Below are positions 1-8,211 of a stretch of DNA of 64,000 nt, one piece after another (position 1 is the stretch's first letter; each line of letters starts with the position of its first letter). The translations under genes were made by a program, and so were the position numbers. This stretch comes from Sansalvadorimonas sp965221135 (GTDB lineage Bacteria; Pseudomonadota; Gammaproteobacteria; Pseudomonadales; Endozoicomonadaceae): contig CBDCRZ010000003.1 of NCBI GenBank assembly GCA_965221135.1, forward strand, positions 186,001 through 250,000, in the 5' to 3' direction. Below the pieces are notes generated by a model. The model worked only from the letters and a program-made list of their open reading frames with translations. It was not told the DNA's origin and ran no database searches.

Positions 1-2
1 AT

Positions 3-182
3 GGCGCTGATCAGCGTGCCGACGTGATTCAGGCCAAAGATGGTGTCTGGTCCTGTACTTTTGTGGGCTACTGTTCCGAAGTTTGCCCGAAGAATGTTGA
101 TCCGGCTGCGGCCATCAACCAGAACAAAGCTCAGGGTGCCCAGGACTGGGCGTTCTCCCTGCTACCCGGAAAAGGAGCATAA
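3..182 (+). CDS. frdB: Fumarate reductase iron-sulfur subunit, C-terminal part
   Basis: The last 59 codons of an open frame that enters from the left edge of the window. The visible peptide includes GYCSEVCPKNVDP, the terminal cysteine motif that ligates an Fe-S cluster in FrdB/SdhB proteins. Immediately downstream genes encode the two FrdC/FrdD membrane anchors, so the fumarate reductase assignment is favoured over succinate dehydrogenase. The protein relays electrons from the membrane quinol site to the flavoprotein FrdA, whose gene should lie to the left. The stop is separated from the frdC GTG by two bases, so the genes are co-transcribed and probably translationally coupled. Confidence 0.93.
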   Translation, partial: GADQRADVIQAKDGVWSCTFVGYCSEVCPKNVDPAAAINQNKAQGAQDWAFSLLPGKGA

Positions 183-184
183 AC

Positions 185-583
185 GTGAGTCGTCGTCCTT
201 ATGTGCGTCCCATGCCCCGGACATGGTTTATGGTTAATCCGGCTTATCGGTTCTACATGCTCCGTGAAGCCTCCTGTGTCTTCGATGGTCTGTATGCGGT
301 AAACCTTTTCTACGGACTGGTTCAGCTGGCTGCAGGTCCTGCGGCCTGGCAGAGCTGGATTGAACTGCAGGGTAACCCGTTGATGATTCTGTTTGCGGTG
401 GTGACTTTCGGTATGACCATGCTGCACAGTCTGACCTTTATTGGTATGACTCCGCGGGTTATGCCTCAGCAAGTTCGAAAGATGATTGCAGACGACAAGG
501 TTCGTTTGGCAATGTACGGAGCGTTGCTGGTCATTACTGTTGGCATTGTTGCCATTGCTGCTCTTACAGGAGGTGCTGCATGA
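185..583 (+). CDS. frdC: Fumarate reductase membrane anchor subunit C
   Basis: 132 residues, close to the usual FrdC length. The start MSRRPYVRPMPRTWF and the YRFYMLREA segment match the conserved FrdC N-terminus. Three hydrophobic segments can be seen (about residues 35-55, 65-90 and 108-130), as expected for a quinone-binding anchor of the inner-membrane FrdABCD complex. FrdABCD passes electrons from menaquinol to fumarate during anaerobic respiration. The start is GTG, two bases after the frdB stop, and the 3' end overlaps frdD by ATGA. Confidence 0.95.
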   Translation: MSRRPYVRPMPRTWFMVNPAYRFYMLREASCVFDGLYAVNLFYGLVQLAAGPAAWQSWIELQGNPLMILFAVVTFGMTMLHSLTFIGMTPRVMPQQVRKMIADDKVRLAMYGALLVITVGIVAIAALTGGAA

Positions 584-930
584 GCCGTCCACGTCATATA
601 GAACCTTTGCTGTGGAGCCTGTTCGGTGCAGGTGGTACGACCATTGCCTTCTTCTTCCCGGCCATCATCCTGGTTGTAGGTCTTGGTGTGCCTCTGGGGC
701 TGATCCCTGCTGAAGCACTGTCGTACGAGAATATTTCTGCTTTCTTCCTGCATAACCTGCTGGGCAAGCTGATTCTGCTGGCTGTGTTGATTCCTGCTTA
801 CTGGGGCTGCATTCACCGTATTTATCATGGTATGCATGATCTTGGTGTGCATGCTGGAAATGGAACTAAACTTCTTTGCTACGGCGGTGTTCTACTGCTG
901 AGCCTCGCCACCGTTTACTACGTAATCTAG
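580..930 (+). CDS. frdD: Fumarate reductase membrane anchor subunit D
   Basis: 116 residues. It contains EPLLWSLFGAGGTT near the N-terminus and PLGLIPAEALSYE, then HRIYHGMHDLGVH, all characteristic of FrdD. Three membrane segments are predicted by eye (about 15-40, 60-80 and 95-115). With FrdC it anchors the FrdAB catalytic dimer on the cytoplasmic face of the inner membrane and forms the quinol site. It overlaps frdC by four bases and ends just before a hairpin at 936-960, so it is the last gene of the frd operon. Confidence 0.96.
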   Translation: MSRPRHIEPLLWSLFGAGGTTIAFFFPAIILVVGLGVPLGLIPAEALSYENISAFFLHNLLGKLILLAVLIPAYWGCIHRIYHGMHDLGVHAGNGTKLLCYGGVLLLSLATVYYVI

Positions 931-935
931 CCTTT

Positions 936-964
936 TTGGGCGATCTTCTTGATCGCCCAACTTT
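936..964 (+). terminator. Hairpin at the end of the frd operon
   Basis: Perfect 10-bp stem TTGGGCGATC / GATCGCCCAA with a 5-base loop, starting five bases after the frdD stop. Only a short CTTT follows, so it is a weak intrinsic terminator by sequence. It could allow read-through into the lyase gene that starts at 1051. Confidence 0.6.
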
Positions 965-1050
965 GCTGACTGGTTTGTCTTTTCCCTGTTTCTTCTGGCT
1001 TGCGTTCGCAGGTCGGGAGAGCTGTGGATACCATTCAAGGGTATTGCGTG

Positions 1051-2499
1051 ATGTTAAAGAAGCTAACTGTTGCTGTGACTGTTTCACTGGCCTGTACCAG
1101 TGTCTCTGTTCCCGCCATTGCCGCCCAAAAGAGCGAGAGTATTGCTCCTATCAGCGTTTTCGATTCGCGTATGTACAATGATCTGTTTGGCACTAAGGCC
1201 ATGCGTGCTGTGTTCAGCGATGAAGCTTTGGTTAAACAGTGGTTACGCGTGGAAGTGGCTCTGGCAGAAGCCGAAGCCAAAAACGGTTTGATCCCTGCCA
1301 GTGCAGCCAGGGCCATTAAAAAAGCCGCAGTGATGGATGATTTGGATTGGGATAAACTGCGCAAGAGCACTGCCAAGGTTGGTCGAGGCATTAAGCCGAT
1401 ACTGGACCACATCAAAGCCAATGGTAACGAGGAAGTTTCTGAGCATCTGCATTTTGGTACGACCACTCAGGACATTATGGATACCGCTACTGTTCTGCAG
1501 GTTCAGGCGGGTTCCAAACTGATTCGTAAAGAGCTGGTTACCCTGATCCTGAAGGTAGCGGATATGGCTGAGAAGCATAAGGCGACTGTGATGACCGCCC
1601 GCTCTAATGGTCAGGATGCGACCCCCACCACTTTTGGTCTGCATTTGACCACTTACCTTATGGAGCTGACCCGTCATCTGGATCGTCTGGATGCAACCAC
1701 TGGTCGCCTGCGTGCCCAGTTCGGCAGCACCGTAGGTACACTGGCTCCGTTCGGCCCTGGAGATAATGGCGTTGGTCTGGCTGTTCAGGCTGACCTTGCT
1801 AAAAATGTTGGACTGAAGGCGCCTATCGCTCCCTGGAACCCAAGTCGTGATACTTTCGCTGAGATGATTCAAAATCTGGCGTTGATCAATACCACCATGG
1901 GTCGCCTGGCAGTTGATATCAATAATCTGGGTCGCACTCAGATTGATGAAGTTAAGGAAGGTGAGAGCGGTGCCAGCAGCACCATGCCGCAGAAGCGTAA
2001 TCCTCGTGCTTCCGAATTTATGGGTGGTCTGGCACGCATGGGCAAGATGTATAACGCTGCAGCTCCTGACATCATGAGCCACACAGATACCCGTCAGGGT
2101 TCACCCTGGATTCTGGAATGGTCCATCATCCCTGAGTCCTTTATGGCCACATCTGCGACCCTTGAACGTGCCCAGCGCATGTTCAAGCATCTGATCGTTA
2201 ATCCTGAGATTATGCGTAGTAACTTTGACCGGGCAGGTGGTTACGCAATGTCTGAAGCGGTGATGAACAAGATTGAAGGTAAATTGGGCCGTTCCAAGGC
2301 CTACGATCTGGTGAAAGGTGCTATCCACGATGCACCTGAGGGCGCGACTTTGCGTCAGGCTGTTGAAGACAGCAAGGGTCTTCGGAAATACCTGAGCCAG
2401 AAGGATATCGACAGACTGATGAAGCCTGAGAACTACATTGGTGCATCGACTCAGATTGTTGATCGTGCTGTGAAGTATGCTCGAGCGAAAGTGAAGTAA
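1051..2499 (+). CDS. Exported fumarase/adenylosuccinate-lyase superfamily lyase
   Basis: 482 residues from the ATG at 1051, preceded by AAGGG nine bases upstream; the in-frame TTG at 1000 lacks such support. Residues 1-25 form a Sec signal peptide (basic MLKK, hydrophobic core, AIA|AQ cleavage site). The rest is a Lyase_1 domain with the superfamily signature GASSTMPQKRNP, HFGTTTQD and an ADSL_C-like tail with ENYIGAST. It is closest by eye to the adenylosuccinate lyase / carboxymuconate cycloisomerase branch. Family members eliminate fumarate from succinyl adducts or cycloisomerise muconates; the actual substrate cannot be told from sequence. A signal peptide is unusual for this family. The position behind frdBCD suggests fumarate may be released in the periplasm for respiration (inference). 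Confidence 0.85.
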   Translation: MLKKLTVAVTVSLACTSVSVPAIAAQKSESIAPISVFDSRMYNDLFGTKAMRAVFSDEALVKQWLRVEVALAEAEAKNGLIPASAARAIKKAAVMDDLDWDKLRKSTAKVGRGIKPILDHIKANGNEEVSEHLHFGTTTQDIMDTATVLQVQAGSKLIRKELVTLILKVADMAEKHKATVMTARSNGQDATPTTFGLHLTTYLMELTRHLDRLDATTGRLRAQFGSTVGTLAPFGPGDNGVGLAVQADLAKNVGLKAPIAPWNPSRDTFAEMIQNLALINTTMGRLAVDINNLGRTQIDEVKEGESGASSTMPQKRNPRASEFMGGLARMGKMYNAAAPDIMSHTDTRQGSPWILEWSIIPESFMATSATLERAQRMFKHLIVNPEIMRSNFDRAGGYAMSEAVMNKIEGKLGRSKAYDLVKGAIHDAPEGATLRQAVEDSKGLRKYLSQKDIDRLMKPENYIGASTQIVDRAVKYARAKVK

Positions 2500-2552
2500 G
2501 GGTTCTTGTGGTTGTCGGTTCTTAAAGGCTGAGAACCGTTAGACTGCTTTCA

Positions 2553-2608
2553 GACGATAATTCCCTGCATTCTGCCCCGATGGGCTTTGAATGCAGGGAA
2601 TCATCGTC
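2553..2608. terminator. Long hairpin between convergent genes
   Basis: 20-bp stem beginning GACGATAATTCCCTGC and closing with the complementary arm at 2589-2608, with a single G-T wobble and a GC-rich loop. It lies between the lyase gene and the convergent ygfZ. There is no T-run on either side, so bidirectional termination or 3'-end protection is likely but not proven. Confidence 0.55.
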
Positions 2609-2665
2609 AGACTCATAAATCTACGCCGAGCAGAATAACGGAGGTCACCTCAGGATTTGTCTGGT

Positions 2666-3715
2666 TTAATCTTCGTCGAGTGAGTAGGGCAGAGCCTGGA
2701 GTGTTAGTGCCTGACCATCTTCCAGTGTCAGTGCACCTTCCGTGTCATCATTTCTTAATACCGCCAGACACTCAGTGACGCTATCACTGGCGAGAGCTGC
2801 AACAATATCACCACTCTTTTTCCCCGCTGCATTCAGCACTGCTGCGTTAACCGCAGGTGCTTCTGTGCCTTCCAGTGTGAGTCGATACAGGCGGCTCTTC
2901 AGTTTACCCAGGTATTTCATACGGGCCACGATTTCCTGGCCGGTATAACAACCTTTGGTGAAGGAGATACCGCCAATGGCCTGCCAGTTCAGGTGTTGTG
3001 GAATCCAGGCTTCCCTGGTCTCTTCGGTGACCCAGCAGAGGCCTTCCTGAATGTCTTCCAGTTTCCATTGTATGGTGGGAACAATGCGACACTTATCTGT
3101 GAGTTTGACCCAAACACCCTCGGCCTGTTCTGGTTTAATCCAGAGTTCGTAGCGTGGTGCGTGAGAGGAAGCTTTCAGCGCCAGACCGTGTTCAAAAGTG
3201 CTGAAAGTCGAATCTGCAGGGGCAGGCTGGCCACTGATCTCTTTGATAATGCTGGCAGCCTGCGGCCCACTGAGTGCCAGCCGAACCCACTGTTCGCTGG
3301 TGTCTTCAATTTTTACTGTACGGAAGAAGGCTGCATATTTTCCGATATGGGCTTTAAGGGCGTCGCCTTGAGGTGTTGGCAGTATCAGGGTGAGGTCGTC
3401 ACCCAGTGCATCAACACGGAAGTTGGCGATCATACGCCCTTTGGGGGAGCAGCAGGCGCCGTAGGTGAACTGGCCGTCGGCGAGTTTGTCGACATCGCAG
3501 GTCAGCTGGCCTTGCAGGAACTTGCGGTTTTCCTTGCCGCTGAAGGTCAGCAGTTGCTCATGACCCAGCAGGGTGAGGCTGGTGTCAGCCGTCTGGGAAC
3601 CGTGTTCAGCAGTGATCACGCCATTGGTGACAGGGACGGATTGCCCGGAAAGCCATGTATACCAATCTTGATTATTCATTTGAAACATCAATGTCTCTGG
3701 TAGGGATGCGGCCAT
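2666..3715 (-). CDS. ygfZ: tRNA-modifying, folate-binding protein YgfZ
   Basis: 349 residues with the GcvT-like fold. The diagnostic motif KGCYTGQE is present near residue 245, in FTKGCYTGQEIVARMKYLG. YgfZ/IBA57-type proteins use a folate cofactor and this cysteine motif to support assembly or repair of certain Fe-S enzymes such as MiaB. The start is uncertain: the first ATG (3715) lacks an obvious Shine-Dalgarno, and ATGs at 3688 and 3679 are alternatives that would give a length nearer to E. coli YgfZ (326). It is divergent from sdhE, an arrangement conserved in gammaproteobacteria. Confidence 0.93.
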   Translation of the reverse strand: MAASLPETLMFQMNNQDWYTWLSGQSVPVTNGVITAEHGSQTADTSLTLLGHEQLLTFSGKENRKFLQGQLTCDVDKLADGQFTYGACCSPKGRMIANFRVDALGDDLTLILPTPQGDALKAHIGKYAAFFRTVKIEDTSEQWVRLALSGPQAASIIKEISGQPAPADSTFSTFEHGLALKASSHAPRYELWIKPEQAEGVWVKLTDKCRIVPTIQWKLEDIQEGLCWVTEETREAWIPQHLNWQAIGGISFTKGCYTGQEIVARMKYLGKLKSRLYRLTLEGTEAPAVNAAVLNAAGKKSGDIVAALASDSVTECLAVLRNDDTEGALTLEDGQALTLQALPYSLDED

Positions 3716-3733
3716 GATAGTGGATTGAAGCCC

Positions 3734-3761
3734 TTGTCGTACAGATTACCCTCCCTATAAT
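3734..3761 (+). promoter_or_regulatory. Candidate sigma-70 promoter for sdhE
   Basis: TTGTCG and TATAAT are separated by 16 bases in the divergent ygfZ-sdhE gap, 38 bases before the sdhE start codon. The -10 is a perfect match; the -35 matches at the first three positions only. Confidence 0.5.
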
Positions 3762-3799
3762 GAAACCTCTTTTTATGGTGCTGCTTCAGGGAGTCGCAG

Positions 3800-4114
3800 A
3801 TGTCCACAGACGTACAAAACAGCGAAAACACTCAGACCAACGATAATGGTGTGAGTCAGGAAGAGATTAACCGTCTGTTCTGGCACAGCCGCCGCGGCAT
3901 GCTGGAGCTGGATGTGTTACTGGTTCCTTTCACCAAAGAGGTGTATCCAACCCTGAGCCCTGAAGAACGTGCCTGCTACGTTGATCTGCTGGCCTGTGAA
4001 GATGCCGATCTGTTTGTCTGGTTTATGGGCAAGGAACCGGCTGATGAACCACGCTTTGTCGATATGGTTGCCAAAATCATTGATCGGGCACGGTCATTAC
4101 CACCGGCTCACTGA
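3800..4114 (+). CDS. sdhE: FAD assembly factor SdhE (YgfY)
   Basis: 104 residues. The conserved RRGMLELD motif (containing the RGxxE signature) lies near residue 32, followed by a compact helical body (LSPEERACYVDLLACEDADLF). SdhE binds succinate dehydrogenase or fumarate reductase flavoprotein and promotes covalent attachment of FAD, so it is functionally linked to the frd genes 3 kb away. The N-terminal ~20 residues are Asn/Gln/Ser-rich and longer than in E. coli SdhE (88). AGGGAG is six bases before the ATG. It is followed six bases later by ygfX. Confidence 0.95.
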   Translation: MSTDVQNSENTQTNDNGVSQEEINRLFWHSRRGMLELDVLLVPFTKEVYPTLSPEERACYVDLLACEDADLFVWFMGKEPADEPRFVDMVAKIIDRARSLPPAH

Positions 4115-4119
4115 TTGAG

Positions 4120-4542
4120 TTGTCTTTAGGTCGGTCGCCACTTTGGTGGCGGCTGGCTCTGGCTGTGCACCTGTTCGCCGCATTGGCTCCCTTCTTCTCT
4201 TCCCTCGGTTTTTATACGGTTATCCTCTGGCCGTTTTTATTACTCTCGTTTTTCTTTTTGGCGCGACGTGATTATTGGCGGACCAGTTCTAAGTCTGTTG
4301 TTGGTTTACGAGTGTATAGCGATATCTGGCGTTTGCAGTCGGTGGATGGTCAGTGGTTTGAGGTCGAACCCTGTGGCGAGCAGTTGATTATGCCGTCCTT
4401 AACTGTGTTGAGCTTTTATTCTGCTGAGGATATGACGCAGCGGTTTTGGAAGCGGCGTTGCTGGCGAGTGGTGATCTTTCGAGGCGCTGCAGATGGTGAT
4501 GCTTTTCGGCGGTTACGGGTTCATTTGCTGTTTTGTGCCTGA
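4120..4542 (+). CDS. ygfX: YgfX (CptA-like) membrane protein
   Basis: 140 residues, read from a TTG at 4120 five bases after the sdhE stop. No ATG precedes the first membrane segment, so the start is by position only. Two hydrophobic segments (about 8-28 and 31-50) are followed by a basic, soluble tail with FWKRRCWRVVIFRG, the usual YgfX layout. YgfX accompanies SdhE in many gammaproteobacteria. In E. coli it was described as a toxin acting on cell-shape proteins, though its main role is unsettled. Short, fast-evolving family; identification rests on layout and the sdhE neighbour. Confidence 0.75.
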   Translation: MSLGRSPLWWRLALAVHLFAALAPFFSSLGFYTVILWPFLLLSFFFLARRDYWRTSSKSVVGLRVYSDIWRLQSVDGQWFEVEPCGEQLIMPSLTVLSFYSAEDMTQRFWKRRCWRVVIFRGAADGDAFRRLRVHLLFCA

Positions 4543-4555
4543 CGGGTTCTCTGTG

Positions 4556-6232
4556 CTAATCCACTTCTTGCAATCTTCCTCTATGGATAAGTGGTGTGAG
4601 GATGGTCTCTACGGCTTCGGATTTGGTGTTGGGGTAGTCGAGTGTGTAGTGCAGGCCTCGTGATTCCTTTCTCTGCAGTGCGCTTTCAATAATTAACTCC
4701 GCTACCTGTGTCAGATTACGTAACTCTATAAAGTCACTGGTAACTTTGTGGTTGCTGTAGAAATCGTGAATCTCTTTTTTTAGCAGTTCGATGCGATGAT
4801 GGGCTCTGAGCAGGCGTTTTGTGGTACGGACTATGCCCACGTAGTCCCACATAAACCGGCGCAGTTCATCCCAGTTGTGACTGATGACCACATCTTCATC
4901 GGAATCGGTGACCTGGCTGCTGTCCCATGCAGGAATGGTGACATCATGCTGAGGCTTGTTGAGGTTGTTGAGAATATCTTCTGCGGCGGAGCGGGCGTAC
5001 ACCAGGCATTCCAGCAGGGAATTGCTGGCCAGTCGATTAGCACCGTTAAGGCCTGTGTGACTGGTTTCGCCAATGGCATAGAGGCTGTCGATATCTGTTC
5101 GCCCATGCCTGTCTACTACCAGCCCGCCACAGGTATAATGAGCGGCAGGCACAACGGGGATGGGTTGTTTGGTGATATCAATGCTCAGCTCCAGACAGCG
5201 ACTATAGATACCAGGGAAATGTTCTTTTATAAACACGGCAGGTTTGTGACTGATATCCAGATACAGACAGTCGGTGCCCAGTCTTTTCATTTCATGGTCA
5301 ATGGCGCGGGCGACAATGTCTCTGGGTGCCAGTTCTCCCCGTTCATCAAACTGATGCATAAAGCGGGTGCCATCGGGTAGCAGCAGGTGGCCGCCTTCGC
5401 CCCGAACAGCTTCTGAAATAAGGAAGGAGCGGGCATTGGGATGGTAAAGGCAGGTGGGGTGGAACTGGTTGAACTCCATATTGGCGACCCGGCATCCGGC
5501 GCGCCAGCCCATGGCGATACCGTCTCCGGATGCGATATCTTCATTGCTGGTATAGAGGTAGGTTTTACTGGCGCCGCCTGTGGCAAGAATTACGGACTTT
5601 GCCCGGAACAGATTCACTTTATCGTTGTCAATATCCAACCCGTAGGCGCCGAGGCAACAATTATCACCGGTAAGGCCGAGTTTACGGGAGGTGATCAGGT
5701 CGACTGCCAGATGGTTATCCAGAAGGTCGATGGATGGATGGGCCTTGGCCTGTTCCAGAAGGGTGCTGCCAATGGCGCGCCCGGTGGTATCGGCCGCATG
5801 AATGATCCTGCGCTGGCTATGGCCGCCTTCGCGGGTCAGGTGATAACTGTCACTGTGTTCTTTGCGGGTGAAGGGTACACCCTGGTCGATCATCCACTGT
5901 ATGGCGGATGGACCCTGTTCAACAGTGAAACGCACGCTCTGTTCATTGCAGAGTCCTGCACCGGCAGTCAGAGTGTCACGGATATGCTGATCGACAGAAT
6001 CATCTTCTGTGAGTACTGCCGCGACACCACCCTGGGCTTTCCAGGTGGCACCGGCATCAAGGGTCTTTTTGCTGAGTACGGCGACGCGTGTCTGCCTGGC
6101 CAGATGCAAAGACAGGGTTAAACCGGCAGCACCACTGCCAATGACCAGCACATCGTAATGCAGTATTTTCTGTGATGTTGAGTTTGGTAATGGAAAAGCG
6201 GGTGTTTCAGAAACTGTGGAATCGGATGACAT
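4556..6232 (-). CDS. nadB: L-aspartate oxidase
   Basis: 558 residues, a normal NadB length. An N-terminal FAD-binding motif GSGAAGLTLSLHLA begins near residue 32. The active-site region LTREGGHSQRRIIHA, GATWKAQGG and the C-terminal succinate-dehydrogenase-like helical domain are all visible. NadB oxidises L-aspartate to iminoaspartate in the first step of NAD biosynthesis and can use fumarate or oxygen as acceptor, which fits with frd nearby. It is transcribed away from rpoE; the nadB/rpoE divergence is conserved in many gammaproteobacteria. The first ~25 residues are a Ser/Pro-rich extension ahead of the FAD domain. Confidence 0.97.
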   Translation of the reverse strand: MSSDSTVSETPAFPLPNSTSQKILHYDVLVIGSGAAGLTLSLHLARQTRVAVLSKKTLDAGATWKAQGGVAAVLTEDDSVDQHIRDTLTAGAGLCNEQSVRFTVEQGPSAIQWMIDQGVPFTRKEHSDSYHLTREGGHSQRRIIHAADTTGRAIGSTLLEQAKAHPSIDLLDNHLAVDLITSRKLGLTGDNCCLGAYGLDIDNDKVNLFRAKSVILATGGASKTYLYTSNEDIASGDGIAMGWRAGCRVANMEFNQFHPTCLYHPNARSFLISEAVRGEGGHLLLPDGTRFMHQFDERGELAPRDIVARAIDHEMKRLGTDCLYLDISHKPAVFIKEHFPGIYSRCLELSIDITKQPIPVVPAAHYTCGGLVVDRHGRTDIDSLYAIGETSHTGLNGANRLASNSLLECLVYARSAAEDILNNLNKPQHDVTIPAWDSSQVTDSDEDVVISHNWDELRRFMWDYVGIVRTTKRLLRAHHRIELLKKEIHDFYSNHKVTSDFIELRNLTQVAELIIESALQRKESRGLHYTLDYPNTKSEAVETILTPLIHRGRLQEVD

Positions 6233-6656
6233 ACTGCTCTGCTCGTTCTATCCATATAAACATCGTTGAACTCACAGGAAAGAGTACGCCGATTTTTTAT
6301 AAGTTGAGCGAATATTAAGTCTGTCTTATGTAAAGAGTTGCATAATATCTTTGCTAGAGTGAATCTTAAGGCAGGGAGCTTTGATAGAAAGCTGTGATGG
6401 ATAAATGATTTAAAAACACATTTAACTGTCATGGAAAACTGTCATAGAGAGCTTTGTGTCGGGGGAGGAGTTCATCGTCATTTCATTGTGCCCGTAGAGG
6501 TTGAAAGAGACTTCTAACGACCCGGACATAGAAAAATTGAAAAAAATGAAACGAATCATGGAACTTTTTGTTAGCTCTACTGTCATAAGTGTCAGATCGG
6601 AACGAAGTCGTTTTGGCCTAGGCTATCCAGCTGGCCAACAACGCTGAGGGCAATCA
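6233..6656. other. nadB-rpoE divergent intergenic region
   Basis: 424 bases without a gene. The right end contains the sigma-E-type promoter described separately. The left part is AT-rich and should carry the nadB promoter, but I cannot place a convincing -35/-10 pair. Confidence 0.6.
6560..6587 (+). promoter_or_regulatory. Sigma-E-dependent promoter of rpoE
   Basis: GGAACTT at 6560-6566 matches the sigma-E -35 exactly. After 16 bases comes TCATA at 6583-6587, in the place of the TCTGA/TCAAA-type -10. It stands 70 bases before the rpoE ATG. This is the expected autoregulatory promoter of the sigma-E operon. Confidence 0.8.
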
Positions 6657-7244
6657 ATGGCAGATGCACCTGAAACCGATCAACAGCTGGTAGAGCGAGT
6701 ACGCAAGGGCGACAAACGTGCCTTTGACATGCTCGTGATCAAATATCAGCACAAGATACTTGGCCTTGTCGGCAGTTATGTCCACGACTACCAGGAAGTC
6801 CAGGACGTAACCCAGGAAGCCTTTATCAAGGCATACCGGGCGATGGGGCAGTTCCGTGGGGACAGCGCGTTCTATACGTGGCTGTACAGGATCGCTATCA
6901 ACACGGCAAAGAATCATCTTGTATCCAAGGGCCGCAGGCCGCCGGATACTGATGTGGATGTTTATGATGCGGAATCTTACGAAGGCTCGTTTCCGCTGAA
7001 GGATCTCGAAACACCGGAGAACAACCTTCAGAAGAGCCAGGTAGAGGACGCAATATTTGGCGTAATCAAAAACCTGCCGGATGAACTGCGTACAGCAGTG
7101 ACTTTGCGGGAGTTTGACGGCCTGAGTTACGAAGAAATTGCTCAGGTTATGGATTGTCCCGTCGGAACGGTTCGTTCGCGGATCTTTCGGGCAAGGGAAG
7201 CTATCGACAGGGTTGTAAAACCACTGTTGAGCAGAGCAGGCTAG
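6657..7244 (+). CDS. rpoE: RNA polymerase sigma-E factor (RpoE/AlgU)
   Basis: 195 residues, typical for RpoE/AlgU. Region 2 (about residues 20-90) contains DYQEVQDVTQEAFIKAYR and FYTWLYRIAINTAKNH. Region 4 (about 130-185) contains LPDELRTAVTLREFDGLSYEEIA and the helix-turn-helix CPVGTVRSRIFRAREAI. It directs transcription of envelope-stress genes when RseA is degraded. It is first in the operon rpoE-rseA-rseB-rseC-mucD and has a promoter of its own class upstream. Confidence 0.98.
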   Translation: MADAPETDQQLVERVRKGDKRAFDMLVIKYQHKILGLVGSYVHDYQEVQDVTQEAFIKAYRAMGQFRGDSAFYTWLYRIAINTAKNHLVSKGRRPPDTDVDVYDAESYEGSFPLKDLETPENNLQKSQVEDAIFGVIKNLPDELRTAVTLREFDGLSYEEIAQVMDCPVGTVRSRIFRAREAIDRVVKPLLSRAG

Positions 7245-7364
7245 TTCGTCTGGTTGCTCGCTCATATGAACACAGGGTGTGTCTTTTTAGCCCTCTCTCG
7301 GGTGAATTTCGGCCATTGGCCAACGGGGAATGAGTGAAACTGACAATGACCAATGGGGTGTCCC

Positions 7365-8102
7365 ATGAGTGATCCCAGCAAGAATTCACCAAGCCACATT
7401 AGTGGTAATGCCAGCCAGATGCGCGAGTCCCTCTCTGCGCTGATGGACGGCGAAGCCAATGAACTGGAACTGCGTCGTGTTCTGGAGCATCTGGGAACTG
7501 ATGATCAGCTGCGTGAAACGGCTATCAACTACCAGCGTATTGGCGCAACGATTCGTAATGAGCAAAATGCTTTTGCCGATATCGATTTATCTTCTTCCAT
7601 CAGTGCTGCCATTGCGGATGAACCCGCTCCGGTTGTTGAGTCTCCAGCTGTTGGATCCCTGGGTGTTGAAACCCGAAAGGCTGCCAACTCCGGCTGGTTT
7701 GCCAATTTCACCCGCCTTGCGGTTGCAGCCTCTGTTGCTGCAGCAACGGTGGTTGGAGTGCAGAGCTGGAATGTCGCCCAGCGGGGTGACCTGGATGGCG
7801 GCACTGAACTGGCGGCGGTGACAGCCCCTGTTGAGTATGTACAGCCTGACAATGGAGGTATTGCCTCTGGTTATCTGCCCTCTGCTGATATGTTTGGTGC
7901 CCGTGGCCTGCAGGCCGGTTTTGGGACCCAGCAGCCGGGTATGACACCTGAGCAGATGGATCAGGCCCGCGGTTACGCGGACACTGTAGCCAATGCGCGC
8001 TTCCGGGCGTATATGATGGAGCACGCCGAGCAGATGGGCGCTCGTAACAGTCAGGGTGTTCTACCCTATGTGCGAGCCGCGAGCTTTACTGCACCTCAGT
8101 AA
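7365..8102 (+). CDS. rseA: Anti-sigma-E factor RseA (MucA-like)
   Basis: 245 residues from the ATG at 7365, which has GGGG six bases upstream; an in-frame ATG at 7353 is less well placed. The cytoplasmic anti-sigma domain starts with MRESLSALMDGEANELELRRVLEHL (residues ~18-45 region). One membrane segment lies near residue 110 (FTRLAVAASVAAATVVGVQ), followed by a periplasmic domain. RseA holds RpoE at the membrane until the site-1/site-2 protease cascade cuts it. Longer than E. coli RseA (216), mostly in the periplasmic tail. Confidence 0.94.
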   Translation: MSDPSKNSPSHISGNASQMRESLSALMDGEANELELRRVLEHLGTDDQLRETAINYQRIGATIRNEQNAFADIDLSSSISAAIADEPAPVVESPAVGSLGVETRKAANSGWFANFTRLAVAASVAAATVVGVQSWNVAQRGDLDGGTELAAVTAPVEYVQPDNGGIASGYLPSADMFGARGLQAGFGTQQPGMTPEQMDQARGYADTVANARFRAYMMEHAEQMGARNSQGVLPYVRAASFTAPQ

Positions 8103-8211
8103 GCTGCGTTTCGATAGTCTGCCCCGGGTAGCCTTTACTGAGGTGGCCGGGGTGGTTGTCACAGTGGGAATATGATTTATGGCTGCTTATCAGGGTGGAT
8201 AAACAGCCACA

